Source: Rikenellaceae bacterium (GTDB lineage Bacteria > Bacteroidota > Bacteroidia > Bacteroidales > Rikenellaceae). From it: a stretch of 64,000 bases of DNA. The stretch spans positions 62,001 through 126,000 of the forward strand of contig SUZL01000003.1 in NCBI GenBank assembly GCA_015059925.1, given 5' to 3'. Shown piece by piece: positions 7,389-16,436 of the stretch (position 1 is its first letter; each line of letters opens with the position of its first letter). The position numbers and the translations under genes were made by a program. The notes beneath the pieces were generated by a model, which was not told the origin of the DNA, did not search any database, and saw only the letters and a list, made by a program, of their open reading frames with translations.

Positions 7389-9152
7389 TTATTTTACAAC
7401 AGGTTTAATATCCTTAATTCGCAGCTGCGTCGTAACTGTTCCGCGATAGTGGTTTTCCACAATCTGGTAGCATACATCAATCGGGCGTCCCGAGCGCACC
7501 CACTCGTAGTGCGTGGGCTGCTGGAAGGCGATGGTCTGGATCGTGGTGTTGGGCTTCTGCTTCTGCACCAGATCCATACGCAGATGCTCCATCTCGGCAC
7601 CCACCAACTTCGCCTCGCCGTGCGAGCTGGCTCCGTAAGTGGCAAATACGGGAGCCGTGTTGCCCGGGCCGAAGGGCTGGAAGCTGTTGAGCTGACGGTG
7701 GAACGACGGCGTGATGTCGGAGAAGAGCAACTCGCTGTCGATATCAACCTGCGGCACGAGGATCTGCGGATCGATATGCTCCTCGACATAGTCCGTAAAG
7801 CGCTTGGTGAACTTCTCCACGTTCTCGGGGAGCATCGTGAGTCCTGCGGCGTACATATGTCCGCCGAAGTTCTCGAGCAGATCCGAGCACGACTCAACGG
7901 CCTGATAGAGGTCAAATCCCGGTACCGAGCGCGCCGAGCCCGTTACGAAACCGTTGCTCATCGTGAGCACCACCGTCGGGCGGTAGTAGGTCTCGATCAG
8001 GCGCGAGGCGACGATGCCGACGATACCCTTCATCCACTTGGGATTGTAGATCACCGTACTCTTCAGGTTCTTCAGGTGGGGATTCGCCTCGATGTAGTCG
8101 TGCGCCTCCTGCGTAACGCTGCGGTCGATGTTCTTACGATCCTGATTGTAGTTGTCGATAACGTCGCAGAACTCCTTGGCCTGCTTCTCGTTACCCTCAA
8201 CCAGCAACTCCACGGCGGCAAAGCCTCCGCTCGGAGCGGCATTCTCGTCATTCTCGTCCATACGCATACGCCCTGCGGCGTTGATGCGCGGTCCGATCTT
8301 AAATACAATGTCGTCGATAGTGATCATCTGGCGGTCCAGACCGCAGATCTTGATTATCGACCCGAGGCCCGACGAAGGCATACGGTTCAGTCGCTCCAGA
8401 CCATAGTAGGCCAAGATGCGGTTCTCGCCCGTCAGGGGCACAATGTCGGACGCAATACTTACCACGAGCAGGTCCAGCAGATGCTCGATCTCCTTGAAGG
8501 GGATACCGTGCTTCTGGGCATACGCCTGCACGAGTTTGAATCCTACGCCACAACCTGACAACTCGTTGAAAGGATAGTTGCAGTCGTTGCGCTTGGGATC
8601 CAGAACTGCCACGGCCGCGGGAATCTCGTCGGCCGGGAGATGGTGGTCGCAGATGATGAAATCAACACCCTTCTGCTTCGCATAAACAACCTTTTCTACG
8701 GCTTTAATACCGCAATCCAGAGCAATGGCCAGCGTAACACCCTTGCGGGCCGCAAAGTCGATGCCCTTGATCGATATGCCGTAACCGTCGTTATAACGGT
8801 CGGGGATGTAGAAAACAAGGTTCTTATGACCTATTTGCCTGAGGAACTTGTAAACCAAAGCTACGGCGGTGGTACCGTCCACGTCATAGTCGCCATAAAC
8901 CATAATCATCTCATTGTTTGCGACGGCGCGTTCGATACGCTCCACGGCACGATCCATATCCTTCATCAGGAACGGGTCGTGTAGATCCGTAAGCTGCGGG
9001 TTAAAGAACTTGTTGGCCTTTTCTACGGTGTCTATGCCTCTCTGCACAAGTAGGTTGGTCAGCACGGGGGACATACGGAGGTGAGCAGCCAAACGCTCCA
9101 CTGCCTCCTGCTCGCCGCGTGGTCTGACAACCCAACGCTTCTGTATAGGCAT
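7389..9152 (-). CDS. recJ: single-stranded-DNA-specific exonuclease RecJ
   Basis: This 587-residue 5'-3' exonuclease acts in recombination and mismatch repair. DHH-family motifs are clear: YGDYDVDGTT (DYDVDG at residues 88-93), LDCGIK (146-150) and DHH at 169-171. The DHHA1 part follows with 'INAAGRM' and 'SGGFAAVELL', and later 'GSARSVPGFDLYQAV...FGGHMYAAGLTM'. It is the last gene of a minus-strand run lipA-lipB-recJ, 14 nt after the lipB stop. Confidence 0.96.
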   Translation of the reverse strand: MPIQKRWVVRPRGEQEAVERLAAHLRMSPVLTNLLVQRGIDTVEKANKFFNPQLTDLHDPFLMKDMDRAVERIERAVANNEMIMVYGDYDVDGTTAVALVYKFLRQIGHKNLVFYIPDRYNDGYGISIKGIDFAARKGVTLAIALDCGIKAVEKVVYAKQKGVDFIICDHHLPADEIPAAVAVLDPKRNDCNYPFNELSGCGVGFKLVQAYAQKHGIPFKEIEHLLDLLVVSIASDIVPLTGENRILAYYGLERLNRMPSSGLGSIIKICGLDRQMITIDDIVFKIGPRINAAGRMRMDENDENAAPSGGFAAVELLVEGNEKQAKEFCDVIDNYNQDRKNIDRSVTQEAHDYIEANPHLKNLKSTVIYNPKWMKGIVGIVASRLIETYYRPTVVLTMSNGFVTGSARSVPGFDLYQAVESCSDLLENFGGHMYAAGLTMLPENVEKFTKRFTDYVEEHIDPQILVPQVDIDSELLFSDITPSFHRQLNSFQPFGPGNTAPVFATYGASSHGEAKLVGAEMEHLRMDLVQKQKPNTTIQTIAFQQPTHYEWVRSGRPIDVCYQIVENHYRGTVTTQLRIKDIKPVVK

Positions 9153-9166
9153 AACTTACAATTTTA

Positions 9167-9865
9167 TTATTTATATATTTTAACATTTAATTTCTCGCTT
9201 AAGTGGTTAATAACCTTTGCCTTGGCCTCCTCCATCGACACCTCGCGGCCGAGCTCCTTCCGTAGGCTCGTTACGCCCCTATCGGCAAATCCGCAGGGGT
9301 TGATGTGGTTGAAGTATCTGAGGTCGGTATTCACATTGAGTGCGAAGCCGTGCATCGTAACATATCGGCTCGACTTGACGCCTATGGCGCAGATCTTTCG
9401 CGCACGCGCAGTGCCGCCATCGATCCATACGCCCGATGCGCCCGCGACTCTTCCGGCCACGATGCCATACTCGGCACACAGGTCGATCACAGCGCCCTCG
9501 ATGGAGTCGATGTACTCCCTCAGGCCGATGCCCACCTGCTCCAGATCGAGGATGGGATAACCGACCACCTGCCCCGGGCCGTGGAAAGTGATGTCGCCGC
9601 CGCGGTCGATGTGAAAGAACTCGGCACCGATCGAGCGGAGATACTCCTCCGAGACCAGCATATTCTCACTCTTGCCGCTCTTGCCTAATGTGTAAACGGG
9701 ATTGTGTTCAACTAAAAGAAGCCATCCGGCCTCGTACGCCCCAAGATCGTCGGCCGCTACGTTATGTCGCTTAGCTTCGAGCGCACGATCGAACAGCGAC
9801 CGCTGCAAGTCCCAGCACTCGGAGTAGCCCATATGGCCTAAGTCTTTGTACAATACCCCCTTCAT
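9167..9865 (-). CDS. lipB: octanoyl-[ACP]:protein N-octanoyltransferase
   Basis: This 232-residue enzyme moves octanoate from acyl carrier protein to lipoyl-domain lysines. LVEHNPVYTLGKSG (51-64) and RGGDITFHGPGQ (88-99) are diagnostic. The Lys of 'ICAIGVK' and the Cys of NPCGFADRG supply the expected catalytic pair. It lies downstream of lipA with a 104-nt gap, so the two steps of lipoate synthesis are encoded together. Confidence 0.95.
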   Translation of the reverse strand: MKGVLYKDLGHMGYSECWDLQRSLFDRALEAKRHNVAADDLGAYEAGWLLLVEHNPVYTLGKSGKSENMLVSEEYLRSIGAEFFHIDRGGDITFHGPGQVVGYPILDLEQVGIGLREYIDSIEGAVIDLCAEYGIVAGRVAGASGVWIDGGTARARKICAIGVKSSRYVTMHGFALNVNTDLRYFNHINPCGFADRGVTSLRKELGREVSMEEAKAKVINHLSEKLNVKIYK

Positions 9866-9969
9866 TTGGTCAAAAGCCTTGCGTCAGAAGGGCACGATTC
9901 GGGTGGAGTGCGCGCTCAAGACTTCCGATAAGCCTCGCAGCGTTCAACATTCCTCCCCCTCTCGTTTGC

Positions 9970-10863
9970 CTACTCTGACATTTTACGCTTGACGCTCTCG
10001 AGAGCGGCATCGGCCAGATATGACGAGCGCACCATAGGCGCACTTGCACAATAGCTGAAGCCCATCTCCAAAGCCTGAAGTCGGTACCATTCGAATTTCT
10101 CGGGAGTGATATACGCCGCAACGGGATAGTGCTCCAGAGAGGGTCGTAGGTACTGACCAAGCGTTACAATTTCGACACCCACGTCGCGCAGGTCTCGAAG
10201 AGTTTGCAATACTTCATCATCGCTCTCGCCAAGTCCGACCATCAGTCCGCTTTTCGAGACTGCTCCCATCTGCTTTGAGATGATCTCCAGCGTACGCAGG
10301 CTCGTGCGATATTTCGCTCGAGAGCGCACCAGCGGAGTGAGTCGCTCGACGGTTTCGATGTTGTGCCCGATAATGTCGGGCTTGGATGCGGCCACAATTT
10401 CAATCAAATCGGCCCTTGCATCCAAATCGGGAATAAGGAGCTCAATTGTTGCGTCGGGGTTCTGACGGCGTACGGCCTCCACCACTGCGGCCCAATGTCG
10501 GGCACCGCCGTCGGGAAGGTCGTCGCGTGTAACAGAAGTCACGACAACGTGTCGAAGTCCCATCAGCCTCACACTTTCGGCCAGCTTCTCGGGCTCGGAG
10601 GCATCGGGGGCAAGGGGTATGCCAGTTTTGGTAGCACAGAAACGACATCCGCGGGTACAAATATCCCCCAAAATCATAAAGGTTGCAGTTCGACGTCGCC
10701 AGCACTCGGCCTTATTTGGGCAGAGTCCGCTGCTGCAGATGGTGTGCAAAGAGTGCTCTTTGACGATACGCTCGACCTCGGCCGATCCTTCGTTGCTTTG
10801 CAGGCGAATCTTCAACCATTGGGGTTTACGCAGTACGTTTACCTTGTCATAAAACTTCGGCAT
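9970..10863 (-). CDS. lipA: lipoyl synthase (radical SAM)
   Basis: This 297-residue enzyme inserts two sulfurs into octanoyl groups on lipoyl domains. The auxiliary cluster motif Cys43-x4-Cys48-x5-Cys54 and the radical SAM motif CTRGCRFC (69-76) are both intact, and the C-terminal RSSY gives the Ser ligand of the auxiliary cluster. The start at 10863 gives the usual length; the frame extends 16 codons upstream. TATCTTTG on the minus strand at 10891-10898 is a likely -7 box. Confidence 0.97.
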   Translation of the reverse strand: MPKFYDKVNVLRKPQWLKIRLQSNEGSAEVERIVKEHSLHTICSSGLCPNKAECWRRRTATFMILGDICTRGCRFCATKTGIPLAPDASEPEKLAESVRLMGLRHVVVTSVTRDDLPDGGARHWAAVVEAVRRQNPDATIELLIPDLDARADLIEIVAASKPDIIGHNIETVERLTPLVRSRAKYRTSLRTLEIISKQMGAVSKSGLMVGLGESDDEVLQTLRDLRDVGVEIVTLGQYLRPSLEHYPVAAYITPEKFEWYRLQALEMGFSYCASAPMVRSSYLADAALESVKRKMSE

Positions 10864-11012
10864 TTTAAGTTCATTATTTTCCAATTGATGCAAAGATACG
10901 AAAAAAATCAAAAGAAGTGCTATTTTCCGCCAAAAAATGAGGGCCGAGAGTGAAAAAATTATTACATTTGTTTCTGTTAGAACAACATTGTATCACGAAA
11001 GAGTTTTTTTTG

Positions 11013-11573
11013 ATGAAAGAGGCACTCAAATTTTATAAGGATTTCCCCAAGGAGGGGATTGTTTTTGTGGATATAATTCCGCTGTTGCAGGATAAGAAGA
11101 TTTTTACGCAGATCATCTCCGAGATCGGCTCTCGCCTTACGGCTCCCAATATTGCCGCACCCGAGGCGCGAGGTTTTCTCTTCGCCGCGCCGCTGATGGT
11201 GGCCAAGGAGGAGGTGCAGACCGTTATCCCGCTGCGCAAGAGTGGCAAACTTCCTTATAATGAGGGCGATCTGTGCGATGTAGAGATTGAGAAGGAGTAT
11301 GGCTCGGACCACCTTTTCTATCGCCTGAGCGACGTTGCGGCATCGGCCACCGAGGGCAATGAGATCCACATCTCGATCCTCGACGACCTGCTCGCTACGG
11401 GCGGCACGGCCGAGGGCGTTGCCCGCTCGATGATGGCGCAGCGAATCGTAAAGGATGGCAAGGAGTATCGGGTGGTGATCGACGAGTTTATCTTCCTCGT
11501 CGAGCTGGATTTCCTGAAGGGCGCCGAGCGACTGGAGAAGATCGCTCCCGTAAAATCGCTAATTCACTTGTAA
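11013..11573 (+). CDS. apt: adenine phosphoribosyltransferase
   Basis: This 186-residue enzyme salvages adenine to AMP using PRPP. The PRPP loop ILDDLLATGGTA (about residues 126-137) and the N-terminal FPKEGIVFVDIIPLL and APEARGFLF segments are typical of Apt. TACATTTG at 10963-10970 is a probable -7 box. The frame opens upstream, but the ATG at 11013 matches the usual Apt N-terminus. The barrel-protein gene follows after 10 nt. Confidence 0.93.
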   Translation: MKEALKFYKDFPKEGIVFVDIIPLLQDKKIFTQIISEIGSRLTAPNIAAPEARGFLFAAPLMVAKEEVQTVIPLRKSGKLPYNEGDLCDVEIEKEYGSDHLFYRLSDVAASATEGNEIHISILDDLLATGGTAEGVARSMMAQRIVKDGKEYRVVIDEFIFLVELDFLKGAERLEKIAPVKSLIHL

Positions 11574-11583
11574 TTTTATTTGT

Positions 11584-12168
11584 ATGAAAAAACGTATTGC
11601 AATTCTATTTGCCGCATTGGTGTGTTGTGCGACAAGCTTCGCGCAGAAGGTCGAGGTTCGCCGCTTGGAGGGAGAGATTGGAGTAGGATTGGTTAATGGC
11701 GTAAACTCTTTTGCGCTTGACGCTTGCAACGCCGGCCCGAAGCTCTATGGCGAGCTGCGATACAATTTCCGTTTTCTGCCCATCGACGTGGGCTTGCAGG
11801 TGTCGGGCAGCTATTTCCACCGAGAGATCGAGAGTCAGGCCGAGAGGCAGAAGTCAAAATCGTATAATGTTATGGCCGTTGCCGACTATAACCTCTTTCG
11901 CGGTCGAAAATTCTCCGTTTTTGCTGGCGTGGGCGTAGGCTTGGGCGTTCTGGATATGAGCTATCCGATCAACATCACCGCTCCCGATGCACATTGGGCG
12001 GGCTACTCGACGGGCGATGGCAAGAACAAACCCTGCTTCTCGCCGCGCGTTGGTATTGAGCTGTTTAACCATCTGCGCCTTACGGTTCACTATATGGCAG
12101 AGGAGAAGGCAAACAACCACTTCGGTTTCTCGATCGGAGCTGTTTTAGGTGGTGGAAGAAAGCGATAG
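11584..12168 (+). CDS. small outer-membrane beta-barrel protein
   Basis: The protein has 194 residues, a signal peptide (MKKRIAILFAALVCCATSFAQ) and alternating hydrophobic/polar strands rich in Gly and aromatic residues. It ends with 'FGFSIGAVLGGGRKR'. The pattern fits an outer-membrane barrel of about 8 strands. The role is not known. It lies 10 nt after apt but is probably unrelated in function. Confidence 0.65.
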   Translation: MKKRIAILFAALVCCATSFAQKVEVRRLEGEIGVGLVNGVNSFALDACNAGPKLYGELRYNFRFLPIDVGLQVSGSYFHREIESQAERQKSKSYNVMAVADYNLFRGRKFSVFAGVGVGLGVLDMSYPINITAPDAHWAGYSTGDGKNKPCFSPRVGIELFNHLRLTVHYMAEEKANNHFGFSIGAVLGGGRKR

Positions 12169-12173
12169 CGGGA

Positions 12174-12201
12174 TTAAAATCCCTCTTGTTATACAACTTC
12201 A
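12174..12201. repeat. partial copy of the REP-like element
   Basis: TTAAAATCCCTCTTGTTATAC followed by AACTTCA differs at one position from 4905-4932. Only this arm is present here. Confidence 0.7.
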
Positions 12202-12208
12202 AATGAAT

Positions 12209-12240
12209 GGGGCTGTCCGTTAGGGGCAGCTCTTTTTTTA
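12209..12240 (+). terminator. terminator after the beta-barrel gene
   Basis: GGGCTGTCC GTTA GGGGCAGCTC folds into a hairpin with one mismatch and is followed by TTTTTTTA. Confidence 0.75.
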
Positions 12241-12309
12241 TCCGCTGGCGTAGGGAAATGGCGCAGAATGGGGCGCGGAAGAGAAAATTTTGAATTTTGA
12301 ATTCTTCAT

Positions 12310-12333
12310 TTTGAATTTATATGTGTATATTTG
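12310..12333 (+). promoter_or_regulatory. putative promoter of ileS
   Basis: TTTG, 12 nt and TATATTTG (12326-12333) lie in an AT-rich spacer of TTTTGAA units. The leader to the ileS start is about 85 nt. Confidence 0.5.
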
Positions 12334-12420
12334 CACGTTATATACCTTAATAATAGGAAAATCGCCCCTCGCGCAGGGCGAAAAAGGCGAAACGAAACAA
12401 AAGAATAAAATATATCCGTT

Positions 12421-15400
12421 ATGAAATTCAACGAGTACAAAGGTCTCGATCTGGCTGCGATAGCCGACGAGGTATTGAAGAAGTGGGATCAGGACGACAC
12501 GTTCCATAAGAGCATCTCGACACGCGAGGGCCACCCCACATTTGTATTTTATGAGGGTCCCCCCTCGGCAAACGGTATGCCGGGCATCCACCACGTTATG
12601 GCCCGCACCATCAAGGACGTAATCTGCCGCTATAAGACACAGCAGGGCTATCTGGTTCACCGCAAGGCGGGCTGGGATACGCACGGTCTGCCCGTTGAGT
12701 TGGGTGTGGAGAAGAAGCTCGGCATCACGAAAGAGGATATCGGCCGCACGATCTCTATCGAGGAGTACAACCGCACCTGCCGCGAGGCCGTAATGGAGTT
12801 CACCGACGTGTGGGAGAACCTCACCAAGAAGATGGGTTACTGGGTGAATATGGACGATCCCTATATCACCTACGACAACAAATATATCGAGTCGCTGTGG
12901 TGGCTCCTGAAGCAACTCTTCGACAAGGGCCTGCTGTATAAGGGTTACACCATCCAGCCCTACTCGCCCGCAGCGGGTACGGGTCTCTCGACCCACGAGC
13001 TGAACCAGCCCGGCTGCTACCGCGACGTGAAGGATACCACGATGGTGGCTCAGTTCCGCATCACAGAGCCCAAGCCCGAGATGGAGGGCTGGGGTACGCC
13101 CGTATTCCTCGCGTGGACCACTACGCCTTGGACGCTCCCCTCGAATACGGCACTCTGCGTCGGCCCGAAGATCGACTACGTTGCCGTTCGCACCTACAAC
13201 GGCTATACGGGCGAGAAGATCACCGCCGTTCTGGCCGAGCCGCTGCTCTACTCTCACTTCAATAAGAAGGCCGAGGGTCTGGCACTCGACTCATACAAGG
13301 CGGGCGACAAGCTCATCCCCTTCGAGGTCGTTGGCCGCTGGAAGGGCCCCGAGCTGGTGGGTATGCACTACGAGCAGCTCATCCAGTGGGTTAAGCCTGT
13401 CGAGATGAACGAGGCCGGCGAGTGGCAGGAGGCTGCCGACAAGGCCTTCCGTGTGATCCCGGGCGACTATGTTACCGTTGAGGATGGTACGGGTATCGTA
13501 CACATCGCACCTACGTTCGGTGCCGACGATGCCTTCGTGGCACGTCAGGCGGGTATCCCCTCACTCTTTATGATCAATAAGCGCGGCGAGACTCGCCCGA
13601 TGGTTGATCTGCAGGGTAAGTTCTACAAGATGGAGGAGCTCGACGAGAAGTTCCTTAAGGAGTGCGTCGATGCCGAGGCCTACAAGGATTACGAGGGCCG
13701 CTGGGTGAAGAACGCCTACGATCCGCAGTTCACCGTCGATGGCCGCTACGACGAGGCCGCAGCTCAGGCTGCCGAGTCGCTCGACGTATTTATCGCCATC
13801 AACCTCAAGGCCGTAAATAAGGCATTCAAGATCGAGAAGCATACGCACAACTATCCCCACTGCTGGCGTACGGACAAGCCCGTATTGTACTACCCCTTGG
13901 ATTCGTGGTTCATCAAGACTACGGCGCTGAAGGAGCGTATGATGGAGCTCAACGAGACCATCCTCTGGAAGCCCGAATCGACGGGTACGGGCCGCTTTGG
14001 CAAGTGGTTGGAGAACTTGAACGACTGGAACCTCTCGCGCTCGCGTTTCTGGGGTACGCCGCTGCCTATCTGGGCTACGGAGGATCGTCAGGAGCTCAAG
14101 TGCATCGGCTCTATCGAGGAGCTTATGGCCGAGATCGAGCGAAGCGTTGAGGCAGGCAATATGGCGGAGAATCCGTTCAAGAACTTCCGCGTGGGCGATA
14201 TGTCTAAGGAGAACTACTCGGTCGAGAATATCGACCTGCACCGTCCCTATGTCGATTCAATCATTCTGACCTCATCGACGGGAGAGCCTATGCGCCGCGA
14301 GAGCGATCTTATCGACGTATGGTTCGACTCGGGTGCTATGCCCTATGCGCAGATTCACTATCCGTTCGAGAATGGCGGTGCCGACTTCGAGGAGGTATTC
14401 CCCGCCGACTTCATCGCCGAGGGTGTGGATCAGACGCGCGGCTGGTTCTTCACGCTGCACGCCATCGCCACGATGTTGTTCGACTCGGTTGCGTTCAAGA
14501 ATATCATCTCTAACGGTTTGGTGCTCGACAAGAACGGCAACAAGATGTCGAAGCGTCTGGGCAATGCCGTCGATCCCTTCGAGGTGCTCTCGACCTACGG
14601 AGCGGATGCTACGCGCTGGTATATGATCTCGAACTCGCAGCCGTGGGATAACCTCAAGTTCGATAAGGAGGGTGTGGATGAGGTACGTCGCAAGTTCTTC
14701 GGCACGCTCTATAATACATATTCATTCTTCGCTCTCTACGCCAACGTCGATGGCTTCACGGGCCGCGAGCGCGAGATTCCTATCGCCGAGCGTCCCGAGA
14801 TCGACCGCTGGATCATCTCGGTGCTCAATACGTTGGTCAAGAACGTAACCAAGTACCTGAACGACTACGATCCCACGCCTGCAGCACGCGCTATTCAGGA
14901 GTTCGTGGGCGAGAACCTCTCGAACTGGTACGTTCGCCTGAACCGTAAGCGTTTCTGGGGTGGCGGTATGACCGACGACAAGTTGGCCGCATACCAGACC
15001 CTTTACACCTGCCTTGAGACCGTTGTGAAGCTCTCGGCTCCGTTCGCACCTTTCATCTCGGATCGTATCTTCACCGACCTGAACGCCGTGAGCGGCCGCC
15101 ACAATGCGGAGTCGGTGCATCTGGCCGAGTTCCCCGTAGTGGATGAGACGCTTGTCAATAGCGAGCTGGAGGAGATGATGCAGATCGCACAGCGCCTCTC
15201 GTCGATGGTTCTGGCTCTGCGTCGTAAGGTCAATATCAAGGTGCGTCAGCCGCTGACCAAGATCCTTATCCCCGTTTTGGATCCCGCTATGGCTCGCCAC
15301 ATCGAGGCCGTCAAGGGACTCGTTATGGGTGAGGTTAATATCAAGGATATTGAGCTGTTGAGCGATACGACGGGTGTCATCACCAAGCGCATCAAACTCA

Positions 15401-15909
15401 ACTTCAAGAATTTCTGCCAGCGCTACGCCAAGCTGGCCAAGCAGATGGCCGCTATGGCTGCCACCTTCACGCAGGAGCAGATCGCCGCTATCGAGTCTTC
15501 ACCCGAAACAGAGCTTGACCTTGCGGGCGAGAAGGTTGTGGTTACGCCTGCCGACTTCGAGATCACCTCGGAGGATATGCCCGGCTGGCTGGTCGCATCG
15601 GAGGGTAAGCTCACCGTTGCACTCGACATCACCGTTACCGACGAGCTTCGCCGCGAGGGTGTGGCACGCGAGTTGATTAACCGTATCCAGAATATCCGTA
15701 AGGATTCAGGTTTCGAGGTTACGGACAAGATTCGCGTCGAGATCGAGCAGAAGGAGCTGGTGGCTGGCGCCATCGAGCACTTCGCCGACTACATCGCCTC
15801 GCAGACTCTGGCCGTCGAGGTTCGCGCCGTGGCCGCTCCCGAGGGAGGCGTAGTCGTTGATTCGGATGTTGACGAGGAGCCTTTGAAGATTGCCGTAACA
15901 CGCCTGTAG
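12421..15909 (+). CDS. ileS: isoleucyl-tRNA synthetase
   Basis: This is a 1162-residue class I synthetase of the long, eukaryote-like IleRS type common in Bacteroidota. The HIGH-type motif lies in PPSANGMPGIHH (47-58) and KMSKR at 708-712. The editing domain and the tRNA-binding C-terminal part (Anticodon_1 around 'WYVRLNRKRFWGGG') are present. Long-type IleRS variants are often less sensitive to mupirocin; this is known for the class and is not shown here. The gene stands alone. Confidence 0.97.
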   Translation: MKFNEYKGLDLAAIADEVLKKWDQDDTFHKSISTREGHPTFVFYEGPPSANGMPGIHHVMARTIKDVICRYKTQQGYLVHRKAGWDTHGLPVELGVEKKLGITKEDIGRTISIEEYNRTCREAVMEFTDVWENLTKKMGYWVNMDDPYITYDNKYIESLWWLLKQLFDKGLLYKGYTIQPYSPAAGTGLSTHELNQPGCYRDVKDTTMVAQFRITEPKPEMEGWGTPVFLAWTTTPWTLPSNTALCVGPKIDYVAVRTYNGYTGEKITAVLAEPLLYSHFNKKAEGLALDSYKAGDKLIPFEVVGRWKGPELVGMHYEQLIQWVKPVEMNEAGEWQEAADKAFRVIPGDYVTVEDGTGIVHIAPTFGADDAFVARQAGIPSLFMINKRGETRPMVDLQGKFYKMEELDEKFLKECVDAEAYKDYEGRWVKNAYDPQFTVDGRYDEAAAQAAESLDVFIAINLKAVNKAFKIEKHTHNYPHCWRTDKPVLYYPLDSWFIKTTALKERMMELNETILWKPESTGTGRFGKWLENLNDWNLSRSRFWGTPLPIWATEDRQELKCIGSIEELMAEIERSVEAGNMAENPFKNFRVGDMSKENYSVENIDLHRPYVDSIILTSSTGEPMRRESDLIDVWFDSGAMPYAQIHYPFENGGADFEEVFPADFIAEGVDQTRGWFFTLHAIATMLFDSVAFKNIISNGLVLDKNGNKMSKRLGNAVDPFEVLSTYGADATRWYMISNSQPWDNLKFDKEGVDEVRRKFFGTLYNTYSFFALYANVDGFTGREREIPIAERPEIDRWIISVLNTLVKNVTKYLNDYDPTPAARAIQEFVGENLSNWYVRLNRKRFWGGGMTDDKLAAYQTLYTCLETVVKLSAPFAPFISDRIFTDLNAVSGRHNAESVHLAEFPVVDETLVNSELEEMMQIAQRLSSMVLALRRKVNIKVRQPLTKILIPVLDPAMARHIEAVKGLVMGEVNIKDIELLSDTTGVITKRIKLNFKNFCQRYAKLAKQMAAMAATFTQEQIAAIESSPETELDLAGEKVVVTPADFEITSEDMPGWLVASEGKLTVALDITVTDELRREGVARELINRIQNIRKDSGFEVTDKIRVEIEQKELVAGAIEHFADYIASQTLAVEVRAVAAPEGGVVVDSDVDEEPLKIAVTRL

Positions 15910-16008
15910 TGCGCTGCGGCGTGGGTGCTATGCGTTTTATAGTAAAAGATTTGGCGGATTGTAAAAATTTACCTATCTTTACATTAGAACCTTAAAACTT
16001 TTATTACT

Positions 16009-16383
16009 ATGGCAGAAGAGAGAGTAAGATATAGTGATAGTGATTTGGCCGAATTCAAGCAGATAATTTTGAAAAAACTTGAGCAGGCCAAAGCTGATTA
16101 CGATTTGTTGCGTGCCAATATCTCGAACGACAACGATACACACGATACCTCTCCCACCTTCAAGGTGCTGGAGGAGGGTGCTGCCACCCTCTCAAAGGAG
16201 GAGACGGGCCGCTTGGTTGCGCATCAGAGCAAGTTCATCCGCAACCTCGAGATGGCTCTCGTGCGCATCGAGAACAAGACCTACGGCATCTGCAAGACTA
16301 CAGGCAAGCTGATCCCGAAGGAGCGCCTTATGCGTGTTCCCCACGCGACGGAGTGCATCGAGGCCAAGGAGGCAAGAAGGTAA
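16009..16383 (+). CDS. TraR/DksA-family protein with degenerate zinc finger
   Basis: This 124-residue protein has an N-terminal coiled-coil part and the C-terminal signature YGICKTTGKLIPKERL...PHATECIEAK. In classical DksA proteins four Cys hold a zinc ion. Here only Cys95 and Cys116 remain; the second member of each CxxC is Thr98 and Ala119. It probably binds RNA polymerase through its secondary channel, but a zinc-independent fold must be assumed. The ileS stop lies 100 nt upstream. TATCTTTA near 15974 is a weak -7 match. Confidence 0.8.
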   Translation: MAEERVRYSDSDLAEFKQIILKKLEQAKADYDLLRANISNDNDTHDTSPTFKVLEEGAATLSKEETGRLVAHQSKFIRNLEMALVRIENKTYGICKTTGKLIPKERLMRVPHATECIEAKEARR

Positions 16384-16402
16384 TCTTACTGCGAAGACAA
16401 AT

Positions 16403-16431
16403 AGGGGCGCCACTGCGAAAGTGGCGCCCCT
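16403..16431. terminator. hairpin between convergent genes
   Basis: AGGGGCGCCACT GCGAA AGTGGCGCCCCT is a perfect 12-bp stem. T content on either side is modest, so it could serve both the DksA-like gene and the minus-strand glycosyltransferase. Confidence 0.7.
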
Positions 16432-16436
16432 GTTGT

